DNA of 16,491 bases from assembly GCA_030040515.1 (NCBI GenBank), contig JASHTO010000606.1, positions 1 through 16,491 on the forward strand. Reading direction: 5' to 3'. The DNA comes from Terriglobia bacterium. GTDB lineage: Bacteria > Acidobacteriota > Terriglobia > UBA7540. Both the position numbers and the translations under genes were made by a program. The notes below the pieces were generated by a model. That model saw only the letters and a program-made list of their open reading frames with translations. It did no database searches and had not been told where the DNA came from. This document shows positions 1 through 7,776 of this stretch, in pieces. Within the stretch, counting starts at the first letter, position 1. The number at the start of each line of letters is the position of its first letter.

Positions 1-315
1 AACATCGGAACCGATGAGGTTCACTCCATCAATGATCTTGCTGCAATCGTTTCCGGGGTGATGGGCATTAATGCCCAAATGATTCACCTTGAACCGCGGA
101 AAGAGGCCAAGCGCGTCTACGCCGATCACTCGAAAGCGCGACGAATATTTGGAGGGACGCCCCAAACTTCGCTCACGGAGGGCATCCGCGCCATGGCGAA
201 TTGGGTCAAGGCGCACGGCGCGCGAGAAAGCAGCGTGATCGAAGAAATTGAATTAACAAAAAATTTGCCGGAGTTCTGGGCAAGCGTCGGGCGCAAGACC
301 GTTCCGGTGCTTTGA
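1..315 (+). CDS. NAD-dependent epimerase/dehydratase, C-terminal part (5' end outside window)
   Basis: The frame is open from base 1 and ends at TGA 313-315, giving the last 104 residues. The visible part begins with NIGTDEVHSINDLA and continues to ADHSKARRIFG and SLTEGIRAMANWVKAHG. These match the C-terminal substrate-binding lobe of extended short-chain dehydrogenases (UDP-glucose 4-epimerase/dehydratase-like), where an 'N-G-...-S-hydrophobic-L' strand is followed by 'D-x-SKA...G' and a helix ending in a W. The Rossmann fold and the YxxxK catalytic pair lie upstream and cannot be seen, so the exact reaction (epimerase, dehydratase or decarboxylase) is unknown. A cytoplasmic role in making a nucleotide sugar fits the glycosyltransferase genes that follow. 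The ATG at 58 is internal to the domain and is not the start. The next gene begins 63 bases downstream on the same strand. Confidence 0.85.
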   Translation, partial: NIGTDEVHSINDLAAIVSGVMGINAQMIHLEPRKEAKRVYADHSKARRIFGGTPQTSLTEGIRAMANWVKAHGARESSVIEEIELTKNLPEFWASVGRKTVPVL

Positions 316-378
316 ACTTGCGCCGGGAATTCTTGAACACTGTGCAAGACACACAGGTTGAATTTCCACAGTCGGTCC

Positions 379-1617
379 ATGAGTGAATCTGTCGAACTCT
401 CTGCCGGACGGCCGGGCAACCGCAAGCTGCGGATTGCGATGTTTGGTACGCGGGGCATCCCGCACACGAATGGCGGGCTCGAAACCTTTTTCATGGAGTT
501 TGCCCCGCGACTAGCAGCGCGCGGCCACGAAGTCATCGGTTATTGCCGGCGCAGCCACTTCAAGGACCGCCCCCCTTCCTATAAAGGTGTTCGACTCGTT
601 TACCTGCCCAGCATCGAAACGAAAGAACTGGGCACGCCGGTTCACTCGCTCCTCTGCGCATTCGACGTGCTCTTCCGAAGGGTTGACGTGATCTTCGTGG
701 TCAATGTCGCCCACGCATTCCACTGCCTGATTCCGCGCCTTTTCGGGAAGAAAGTAGCCATCAATGTCGACGGGTTGGACTGGAAGCGGGGCAAGTGGGG
801 ATCATTCGGAAGGAAGTATTTTTACTGGAATGCGAAGTATGTGGGCAGGATTTGCTCCAAGGGCGTCATTACCGACGCCCGGGAAATGCAACGTGTCTAT
901 TGGCAGGAACTTGGCACGCCTTCCACATGTATCGCCTATGGCGCCAACGTGGAAACTTCGTCCCGCCCGGAGATCCTGAAGCAATACGGGCTGGAACCCT
1001 TTCAATATTACCTGATTGCCAGCCGCCTGGTCCCCGAGAATAACCCTGACCTCATCGTGAATGCTTTCCAACAAGCCCGAACGGATCGCCTGCTGGTGAT
1101 CGCCGGGGCCGCCCACTACCGAAGCGAATTTAGCGAGAGGCTGAAACGAAGCAAAGATCCCAGGGTTCGCTTTCTGGGGCACATCGACAATGTCGAACAT
1201 ATCAAGGAGTTGCACTGCAACGCCTACGGCTACATCCACGGGCATAGCATGGGGGGAACGAACCCCGCCTTGTTGAAAGCACTCGGCTACGGAAACTGTA
1301 TCCTCGCTCTCCGCACACCCTTTAATTCGGAGGTGTTGGGGGACTATGGGGCCTTTTTCGATCATGACGTCAGGGACTTGGCGGAAAAGATTACCCAAAT
1401 CGAAGACCACCCTGAGGTCGCCGCGGAATTTCGACGCCGCGCGCCGGATAGAATCCGTCAAGCTTACACTTGGGAAAAAATCACGGATCAATACGAGGAG
1501 CTCTTTCAACAACTCGCCGCGGGGGAAGACCCTACACGAATCCATTCAACCGTAAGGTGCCTGGCGGGCGATAAGAGCGAGCATTCAAGTGTCGCGGCAC
1601 GAACCGCGACCGAATGA
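379..1617 (+). CDS. DUF1972-type family 4 glycosyltransferase (rhamnosyltransferase-like)
   Basis: This is a 412-residue GT-B glycosyltransferase that probably adds a sugar to a lipid-linked surface glycan at the inner face of the membrane. Residues 17-36 (IAMFGTRGIPHTNGGLETF) are the N-terminal signature of the DUF1972 group, which includes pneumococcal Cps2T-like rhamnosyltransferases. NVDGLDWKRGKWG at 129-141 is the second group signature. A glycosyltransferase group 1 C-terminal domain follows (ASRLVPENNPD near 213, GHIDNVEHIKEL, then HSMGGTNPALLKALGYGN near 289-306). Where many GT4 enzymes carry the last Glu of E-x7-E, this protein has Lys300. I prefer ATG 379; a TTG at 358 in the same frame would add seven residues and neither has a clear Shine-Dalgarno. 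The stop overlaps the next start as ATGA (1614-1617), implying translational coupling. Sugar specificity is not readable from sequence. Confidence 0.9.
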   Translation: MSESVELSAGRPGNRKLRIAMFGTRGIPHTNGGLETFFMEFAPRLAARGHEVIGYCRRSHFKDRPPSYKGVRLVYLPSIETKELGTPVHSLLCAFDVLFRRVDVIFVVNVAHAFHCLIPRLFGKKVAINVDGLDWKRGKWGSFGRKYFYWNAKYVGRICSKGVITDAREMQRVYWQELGTPSTCIAYGANVETSSRPEILKQYGLEPFQYYLIASRLVPENNPDLIVNAFQQARTDRLLVIAGAAHYRSEFSERLKRSKDPRVRFLGHIDNVEHIKELHCNAYGYIHGHSMGGTNPALLKALGYGNCILALRTPFNSEVLGDYGAFFDHDVRDLAEKITQIEDHPEVAAEFRRRAPDRIRQAYTWEKITDQYEELFQQLAAGEDPTRIHSTVRCLAGDKSEHSSVAARTATE

Positions 1618-2312
1618 CCATCAAGCCCATACCGATGCTCACAAATATCGAATCCTGCGAGTTGGGCCCGGCGGTCACGCACCCGGCCCGTTCCCGGAAC
1701 TGGGAAAGTTCGATGCTCGTGGGCTGCAAGCGTGCAATCGACATTTGCATTTCCTCGTTGCTCCTGGTGTTACTCGCCCCGGTTTTCGTGGCGCTTGGAG
1801 TTGGTGTAAAGCTTTCCTCGCGCGGACCGGTGCTCTACAAATGGAAGGTTGTTGGCCTGGGGGGCCGTCCGTTTACTGGATACAAATTCCGCTCCATGTA
1901 CGCCGATGCTGACTTGACAAAAGCACGGCTTGAATCCTTGAACGAAATGCACGGCCCGGTCTTTAAGCTTAGGAATGATCCGCGGATCACCGGCTTCGGG
2001 GCGTGGATTCGGCGTTACAGTCTTGATGAGTTGCCCCAGATTTACAACGTGCTCAAAGGGGATATGAGTCTCGTGGGCCCCCGCCCGCCGCTTGTCACCG
2101 AGTACGAACGGTTCACGGATTTTCAGAAGCTTAAGCTGATGGTAAAACCCGGAATCACCTGCCTCTGGCAGGTGAACGGGAGGAACAACATCACGAACTT
2201 TGATGACTGGGTCAGGCTCGACCTTGAGTACATCCGCACCTGGTCCTTGTGGCTTGATTTCAAGATCCTGCTCAAGACGCTTGCGGTTGCTCTGGCCGGA
2301 ACTGGAAGGTGA
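1614..2312 (+). CDS. Bacterial sugar transferase (polyprenyl-phosphate sugar-1-phosphate transferase)
   Basis: The 232-residue protein is a short-form phosphoglycosyl transferase (Pfam bacterial sugar transferase family, as in WcaJ, WbaP and PglC). It would transfer a sugar-1-phosphate from a nucleotide sugar to undecaprenyl phosphate and so prime glycan assembly at the inner membrane. One hydrophobic segment is at about residues 42-66. The diagnostic motifs follow: KFRSMY 91-96, DPRITGFGAWIRRYSLDELPQ around 122-142 with the catalytic Asp-Glu pair at 138-139, GDMSLVGPRP 149-158, KPGITCLWQVNGRN 178-191. The four extra N-terminal membrane helices and CoA-binding-like domain of long WcaJ forms are absent, so it is like the catalytic domain alone plus a 35-residue N-terminal tail. 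The start is the ATG overlapping the previous stop. Which sugar it uses cannot be told. The 248 bases to the next gene hold no convincing gene or terminator. Confidence 0.93.
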   Translation: MTIKPIPMLTNIESCELGPAVTHPARSRNWESSMLVGCKRAIDICISSLLLVLLAPVFVALGVGVKLSSRGPVLYKWKVVGLGGRPFTGYKFRSMYADADLTKARLESLNEMHGPVFKLRNDPRITGFGAWIRRYSLDELPQIYNVLKGDMSLVGPRPPLVTEYERFTDFQKLKLMVKPGITCLWQVNGRNNITNFDDWVRLDLEYIRTWSLWLDFKILLKTLAVALAGTGR

Positions 2313-2560
2313 AGCCGCAATCTTAATAGTTCTTGCCGGAACCCGTGGAATTTGCCCGAGGCCGTTGCTCCTTGGAATCGACGCGCCCCTGCTGATTTGC
2401 TCCAGCTCGTCGTCAGCCAATCGATCATCGGCATACCCCCGGGCACAAGAACGCATGAATTCAGGCATCTTATTGGGGCACACCTCCGAGCCCGCACTTT
2501 GAAAACCGCCCACCCCGCTTCACGAACACCCCGCCATCGATTGAAAGGCTCACATCGATC

Positions 2561-4309
2561 GTGAATATCCCGCGAATTCGCCTGCACGCGTACCAACTCA
2601 TTCCAAGAAAAACATCCATATATGAAAAGCCACGGGGCCAGAAACCCTTCCCCCGAGCAACCTTGCAATTGCTTTGCTTTGCATGGGGACTGCTCATGCT
2701 TCTTGGCGCGCAGGCATTGGCGGACGAGCCCTTGGGATCTACATATGTCCCCATGGATAGCTGGGTCTATTCTGTTTTTGACCGTTTGGCAGGCTTGGGA
2801 GCCATCAACAAACAGTTTGTCGGGTTGCGACCCTGGACAAGACTACAATGTGCGCAACTGGTGCTGGATGCAGAGGATAACCTGGAGAATGCCGCAGGCA
2901 GCAATGGAAAAGCCCAGCCACTGCTCGATGCCCTCAGCCAGGAATTCAACGCTGAACTCAATTTTCTCAATGGGAGCGCAGCGCGTGGAGCCGAAGTGGA
3001 ATCGGTATACACGCGCGCCCTGGGAATTTCCGGCACCTCGCTGCGCGACGGCTACCACTTCGGCCAAACCATCACGGATGACTTCGGGCGGCCATTCAAC
3101 ACCGGGTTCAATAACGTCTCCGGATTTTCCGCGCGCGCGGTACGAGGCCGATTCTTTGCCTACGTGCGGGGCGAATATCAATTCTCACCTGCATATGCCG
3201 GCCTTACACCGTCGCAGCAAGCTTATCTCGCACAGGCCGATGACACTCCGACCGCAATTAATTCCCAGGCCACGGCGGCAACGGACCACTTTGACCTCCT
3301 GGATACTTACGCGGGCATGCGCATTTCGATTTACGATATTACATTCGGCAAGCAAACCCTTTGGTGGGGGCCCGGAACCCTGGGACCTATGCTCGCCAGC
3401 GACAATGTTGATCCGATCCTGATGCTTCGGATTAACCAAGTGCAACCGATCGTTCTGCCGGGATTCCTGTCGTTTATGGGACCGGTCAGGGTAGAAGGAT
3501 ACTTTGGCAGGCTCTCAGGCAATGAATATCCCCGAGGTCCTTATGTTCATGGAGAGAAGGCATTGCTCAAACCCACTCCGAATCTGGAAGTAGGGTTTTC
3601 GCGGTCCACGGAGGCGTTCGGCCAAGGAATCCCTCTAACCTTGCATAATCTGTTTGCGACGTATTTCAGCGTAACTGACATTTGTTGTACGGCTAATCCG
3701 CAGGATTTTCCCGGAAAGCGCCAGTCGGGATTCGATATGTCTTACCGCCTTCCCCTTTTGCGTAAATGGGCGACTATTTACACGGACGACCTGAGCGAAG
3801 ACGATGTAAGCCCATTGGTGAACCCCGGGCGGGCCATGTACAACCCCGGACTCTATCTTTCCCAACTTCCTTGCCTTCAAAAGTTCGATTTTCGCCTCGA
3901 GCTTGCCACCACCGGCCAACAGCACGAACAAGCGTACTCGAGTTTCTTCTACAAACCGGGTTTCTCCAACAAGGGCTTCCTGATGGGGAATGCGGTGGGC
4001 CGATGGGGCAAGGAGTTTGACGCCAGCACAACCTATTGGCATTCACCACGACAGCGCGTAGAGATCGGATGGAATGAGCATCGTGTCGCCAAGGAACTCA
4101 TCCCCAATGGCGGGGCGCAGGATTCGGTGCGATTCAAGGCCGATTGGTTGGCGCAAAAGAATATGGAATTCTCCGCTCTCGCTCAGCACGAGCGCTGGTC
4201 GTTCCAATTCCTCGCCAATGGCAGGCAGAGCGACAATGTCTTCTCATTGCAAATTACTGTTTATCCGAAAAAACCCCGGTTGCGCACGGCTTTGCGAGGT
4301 TGGAATTAA
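2561..4309 (+). CDS. Wzi-family capsule assembly outer-membrane protein
   Basis: The 582-residue protein is probably an outer-membrane beta-barrel that holds or organises capsule polysaccharide on the cell surface. A basic N-terminus is followed by a hydrophobic core at about 35-51 and an Ala-x-Ala site (cleavage near 54), i.e. a signal peptide with a long n-region. After it comes TYVPMDSWVYSVFDRLAGLG and LRPWTRLQCAQL, a helical N-terminal module typical of Acidobacteriota and related Wzi-like proteins. GKQTLWWGPG at 263-272 and the following region (VRVEGYFGRLSGNEYPRG, GFSRSTEAFGQG) are the Wzi barrel signatures. The chain alternates polar and aromatic residues and ends in a Trp-Asn, as barrels often do. 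The GTG start is weak, with no good Shine-Dalgarno; an ATG at 2622 is in another frame. It ends 26 bases before the convergent sulfatase-like gene. The family role is known from E. coli K30 Wzi; the application here is inference. Confidence 0.85.
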   Translation: MNIPRIRLHAYQLIPRKTSIYEKPRGQKPFPRATLQLLCFAWGLLMLLGAQALADEPLGSTYVPMDSWVYSVFDRLAGLGAINKQFVGLRPWTRLQCAQLVLDAEDNLENAAGSNGKAQPLLDALSQEFNAELNFLNGSAARGAEVESVYTRALGISGTSLRDGYHFGQTITDDFGRPFNTGFNNVSGFSARAVRGRFFAYVRGEYQFSPAYAGLTPSQQAYLAQADDTPTAINSQATAATDHFDLLDTYAGMRISIYDITFGKQTLWWGPGTLGPMLASDNVDPILMLRINQVQPIVLPGFLSFMGPVRVEGYFGRLSGNEYPRGPYVHGEKALLKPTPNLEVGFSRSTEAFGQGIPLTLHNLFATYFSVTDICCTANPQDFPGKRQSGFDMSYRLPLLRKWATIYTDDLSEDDVSPLVNPGRAMYNPGLYLSQLPCLQKFDFRLELATTGQQHEQAYSSFFYKPGFSNKGFLMGNAVGRWGKEFDASTTYWHSPRQRVEIGWNEHRVAKELIPNGGAQDSVRFKADWLAQKNMEFSALAQHERWSFQFLANGRQSDNVFSLQITVYPKKPRLRTALRGWN

Positions 4310-4335
4310 TTTGCCAGCCTGGACAGCCATTTTCC

Positions 4336-6336
4336 CTATTGGTAAGGCAGACTGTGCAGTAATTCATTGTCGCGCGGCGACGGGCGCGCAGGCTTTGAGG
4401 AAGGCCAGTTGTGGATCGGGTATTTTCCCGCAAGGACCGAGTACTGGCGTTCACCGAGAGCCCATAAGTATTCCTCCCCGGGCCAAGGCAGCGAGGAATC
4501 CTGAACCCTTTCAAGCAAGCGGATTTGAAGATTCTCTACATCGACCTGATGTTGTGGAGAACCCGCCAAATTTGTGACTTCACCCGGGTCCGCGATCACA
4601 TCATAAAGTTGCATGTCATTCGCTGCGTCGCGGATGAAGTGCCACTTCGGTGTGACAACGCTCATCTCCGGACTACCAACCCCCCACTGTTGCACTGTTC
4701 CGAGTTCGGAAATCACCATGCCGTCAGGATCGTCCTGACCTGCAGGAAGTATCCACGACCTTCGCAAACTTCCCGGTATTGGAGCGCCCCCTTCTCCCAC
4801 CGATAGATCCAGCACGGTAGAAAACAACTGCTGGATCCCCACGACCTCCCTCACACGCCGGCCCGGAGGAATCCCGGGTCCAACGATCATCAAGGGCACA
4901 CGAAGCAGTTCGCTATTCAAACCCCAGGCATGGCCGTAGTGCCCGTGCGTGCCGAAGGCCTGTCCATGGTCTGCAAAAACGATCACGTAGGTGTTGGACC
5001 ACTCGGGTGACACCTCAAGCACCTTGAGCAGATTGCCAATCTGGGCGTCGGCAAACGCCAGGCTGCTATCGTAACCGGCAATCAACGCGGCCTGCTCCTG
5101 GGGCGACCGTGAAGGGTCAATTGCCAGCATGTATCCGTCAACTTCCGAGCGAATGCGCTGCGACCATGTGGTGCGCGCATCGCCAAACCGATCTCCTATT
5201 TCTGCGATCTCAGAGTAAGGTTCGTGGACATCGTAGTAATTTACAAAGAGGAAGAGAGGCGGGTTGCGGCGATTTGCCACCCATTTGACGACGTCCCGAT
5301 TGAGTATGCGCGCGTCGCGGCGAGCAGGATAATCGGCACGGATGAACGGATAGTAGACAAACCACCAAAAGGGTCTGAGCAGTTCGATGCTGATCAAGGA
5401 GGAGCGCATTGTCCCGTCATCATCATCGTATAAGCCAAATCCCTGGCCCAAGCCCGTTCGTGCCGTCCCTTCCGTGAAGTTTGCATTGAACCCGGCCGTC
5501 TGATAGCCACGCGCGCTCAGAATGGAAGCCAAGGTGGAGGAACCCGGCCGCAGCGGCGAGTCGAGTGTCGCCCCGTTCTGATGAGGGAGGACGCCTGTAA
5601 AGACGCAGGCGAATGAGGGCATCGTGCTGGGCGCGGGAGCAATGGCCGTCTCGAACAGCACTCCCTTGCTTGCCAGTCTGTCCAGGTTCGGAGTCGTGGC
5701 CTTGGCGTAGCCATAGGCTGAAAAATGATCGGCGCGAGCGCTGTCCAGCGCGATCATCACGATGTTCGGCCTGTGATCGCCCGCTTTACGCCCCTGGAGC
5801 GCGGACTGCGCCCCGGGAATTCGCGCACTCAGCGCCATCGTCACCAGACCTGCTGCAACTGCCCCCGCGGTGAGAATGGACAAGCGAAGCAAAAATGGCA
5901 GAGTCCTCCACAGGTTCGATTGCTCCTTCCCGAAGTGGACCCGGCCGCACTTGACTGCCAGGATTCCTACGAGCACGCCCCCTGCGAGGCTGATCCCCAT
6001 GCCGGCGAGATGCCCCAATCTCGCACGGGCATGTACCGCGAGGTAAATAAACTGGGCGCTGGCGATGGCGAGACCGAAGGCGGCAAAAAAATGTTCCCTG
6101 CCGGGAAATTTCCGGTTGGACAGGACCGCGCCTGCGCCGAGAATCGCCCCTAGAATTCCATAGATTAACGCATCGACAAAGGGCGCTATGAACAATATGG
6201 CGGCACTGACCCCGGGTTCATAAAGGTGGGCGTGGCACTGGTGAAGGAGAGCAAAATATCCCTCCCAAAGGCCCAGCAAGAATCCCAGGAGGATGCCTAC
6301 GCGCGAGAATTTTATGCCGAGATTCATTTCTTCCAC
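4336..6336 (-). CDS. Membrane-anchored sulfatase-superfamily protein with Thr at the nucleophile position
   Basis: The 666-residue protein has about five hydrophobic segments (near 12-31, 45-72, 83-103, 107-128, 148-170) and then a large domain of the alkaline phosphatase/sulfatase superfamily. Metal and active-site elements are visible: NIVMIALDSARADHFSAYGY (Asp198), TTPNLDRLASKGVLFE, PAPSTMPSFACVFTG (Thr238), YYDVHEPY (His371) and VFADHGQAFGTHGHYGH (Asp456-His457). In S1 sulfatases the nucleophile site is C/S-x-P-x-R; here it is Thr-Met-Pro-Ser-Phe, so formylglycine formation is not expected. Thr nucleophiles occur in phosphotransferases of the same fold (LtaS, EptA type), so transfer or removal of a phosphate-containing group on a glycan is as likely as sulfate hydrolysis. 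The GTG at 6336 is used; an ATG at 6327 is equally possible. It is last in a three-gene - strand set and 94 bases from the gene before it. Confidence 0.85.
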   Translation of the reverse strand: MEEMNLGIKFSRVGILLGFLLGLWEGYFALLHQCHAHLYEPGVSAAILFIAPFVDALIYGILGAILGAGAVLSNRKFPGREHFFAAFGLAIASAQFIYLAVHARARLGHLAGMGISLAGGVLVGILAVKCGRVHFGKEQSNLWRTLPFLLRLSILTAGAVAAGLVTMALSARIPGAQSALQGRKAGDHRPNIVMIALDSARADHFSAYGYAKATTPNLDRLASKGVLFETAIAPAPSTMPSFACVFTGVLPHQNGATLDSPLRPGSSTLASILSARGYQTAGFNANFTEGTARTGLGQGFGLYDDDDGTMRSSLISIELLRPFWWFVYYPFIRADYPARRDARILNRDVVKWVANRRNPPLFLFVNYYDVHEPYSEIAEIGDRFGDARTTWSQRIRSEVDGYMLAIDPSRSPQEQAALIAGYDSSLAFADAQIGNLLKVLEVSPEWSNTYVIVFADHGQAFGTHGHYGHAWGLNSELLRVPLMIVGPGIPPGRRVREVVGIQQLFSTVLDLSVGEGGAPIPGSLRRSWILPAGQDDPDGMVISELGTVQQWGVGSPEMSVVTPKWHFIRDAANDMQLYDVIADPGEVTNLAGSPQHQVDVENLQIRLLERVQDSSLPWPGEEYLWALGERQYSVLAGKYPIHNWPSSKPARPSPRDNELLHSLPYQ

Positions 6337-6430
6337 GCAATCAAAAAGTGACTTTCACCCGATCCGAACCCCTCACTCGCCCTCCTGCACGGAGATTCAT
6401 CACGCGGAAAGCCACTGGTGTCATCGGAGT

Positions 6431-7720
6431 TCAAGAAATCTGAGCGATCTTCCCCGCGTGCTTTCCGACAAGCTGGCCAAATACCTTCAGGAAGGCCCGC
6501 ACTCGATGCTCATGGGTGAAATTCAATTCCACAACCTGCCGTCCTTTTTTGCCCATCTGCACCCGCAACGTGGGGTCGCCGAGAAGTTTATTGATGGCAT
6601 CGGCCAGAGCTGCCGGATCTGCCGGAGGGACAACCAAACCCGTTTCATTTTGGGTGACCACCTCCTCAGTTCCGCCGCCTGATGTGCAGATTACCGGTTT
6701 GCGTGCCGCCATTCCTTCGATGATCACCAGGCCCAGAGGTTCCGGTTCCACCGAGGCGTGAACAATAACATCGCAGGCCGTCATAATACGCGGGACGTCC
6801 GGGCGGAAGCCTGTCCAACGCACGAGTCGGTCAACGCCCAGGCGATCCTGCCGGGCCTGAAGCGCAGACTGATAGCGATGGTCAGGCCCGGTCATGGGCC
6901 TGCCTACACAAACAAAGCGCGCGGTGGGAAAGTGTTTTGCCACCTGGGGGATTGCCTCGACGAAAATATGCCAGCCCTTCCAACGCGTCACTTGGCCGAA
7001 CATGCCGACCAGCGGCGCTTTCGCATCAATTCCTTCCCCGGCACGAAACTGCTCCGCTGCGCACGCCGGCAGGTCAAATTCCTTGATGTCAACTCCGGCA
7101 TATACCTGATGAACTTTGGACGGATCTGCTCCCAGGCGAATTATAGAATTTTCTGTCGCGCGTGACAGCGCCATGATGGCGTTGGCGTTTCGTACGGCAG
7201 ACCTCAGGGCGAGTCGATTGAGGCGCCGCTCTTTTACGATGTCTGGAATTTGCCAGAGCCAGGGGACGTGCGCGCGCGAAAGCACAGGGGCAACGGCGAT
7301 GGCCGCGTGTGTTGAAATGGCATACACCAAATCGGGCGCTTCCTGACGCAGGAGATCCGAAAACTTCCGGAGGAAGTAAATCCATCTCGGAAATTCCAAA
7401 GGGATTTCCACCGACATTTGCATTCCGCCCAGAAGGGGAGCCGGGACCCGTCTGAAATGCGGAACCGGAAGGTCGATGCACCGCACCCCGATGCCCTCCC
7501 AAACGGCGCGTGCCGGCCCACGTCCCGGCGCGACGATCGCCAGAACCTGCACCTCCCCGGATGGAAAACGGGAGACGAGGTCGGTAAGAATCTTCTCCGA
7601 TCCTGAATAAAGAGTCGTGTGGTTAACTACCAGCAGGCGAATGGGCCGCGGCCATGGAAGCGTGGTTGAGCCACGGCGGGTATCTGTGCGCAACAACGAC
7701 AGCGCGATGTCATCAGGCAT
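6431..7720 (-). CDS. Family 4 glycosyltransferase
   Basis: The protein has 429 residues from ATG 7720 and is a GT-B glycosyltransferase of the GT4 group, retaining, using a nucleotide sugar. The N-terminal Rossmann domain starts with IRLLVVNHTTLYSGSEKILTDLVSRF (about 27-52), with the 'GSE' acceptor-side loop of this group. The donor domain begins near GMFGQVTRWKGWHIFVEAI (239-257; R247 and K248 in the phosphate-binding loop) and has the E-x7-E signature in EPEPLGLVIIEGMA (E327 and E335), followed by KPVICTSGGGTEEVV and a C-terminal helix. There is no signal peptide or membrane segment, so it is cytoplasmic or membrane-associated. A GTG at 7756, with GTGAGG ten bases upstream and only 20 bases after the previous stop, would add twelve residues and cannot be excluded. 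The spacing suggests co-transcription with the exostosin-like gene upstream. Sugar specificity is unknown. Confidence 0.92.
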   Translation of the reverse strand: MPDDIALSLLRTDTRRGSTTLPWPRPIRLLVVNHTTLYSGSEKILTDLVSRFPSGEVQVLAIVAPGRGPARAVWEGIGVRCIDLPVPHFRRVPAPLLGGMQMSVEIPLEFPRWIYFLRKFSDLLRQEAPDLVYAISTHAAIAVAPVLSRAHVPWLWQIPDIVKERRLNRLALRSAVRNANAIMALSRATENSIIRLGADPSKVHQVYAGVDIKEFDLPACAAEQFRAGEGIDAKAPLVGMFGQVTRWKGWHIFVEAIPQVAKHFPTARFVCVGRPMTGPDHRYQSALQARQDRLGVDRLVRWTGFRPDVPRIMTACDVIVHASVEPEPLGLVIIEGMAARKPVICTSGGGTEEVVTQNETGLVVPPADPAALADAINKLLGDPTLRVQMGKKGRQVVELNFTHEHRVRAFLKVFGQLVGKHAGKIAQIS

Positions 7721-7776
7721 AGCTTGGATTGTACTCACCGGGCGCTTTCCCGGCACGGTGCTGGCGCCTCACGGAC

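Noticed and set aside
802..1545. Long - strand open frame (247 codons) opposite the DUF1972 glycosyltransferase
   Set aside because: It is antisense to a well-supported gene, has no family-like motifs and no ribosome binding site; it reflects GC-biased codon use of the real gene.
1770..2513. Long - strand open frame (247 codons) opposite the sugar transferase
   Set aside because: The + strand frame has all sugar transferase motifs; the antisense translation has none and is rich in Pro, Arg and Gly in the way mirror frames are.
2622..3422. Alternative + strand frame starting with ATG 2622
   Set aside because: It is out of frame with the Wzi-like protein and its translation is rich in Trp, Arg, Pro and Ser without domain motifs.
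4336..6336. Annotation as an ordinary formylglycine sulfatase
   Set aside because: The C/S-x-P-x-R maturation motif is missing, with Thr and Phe at its key positions; only the superfamily assignment is kept.
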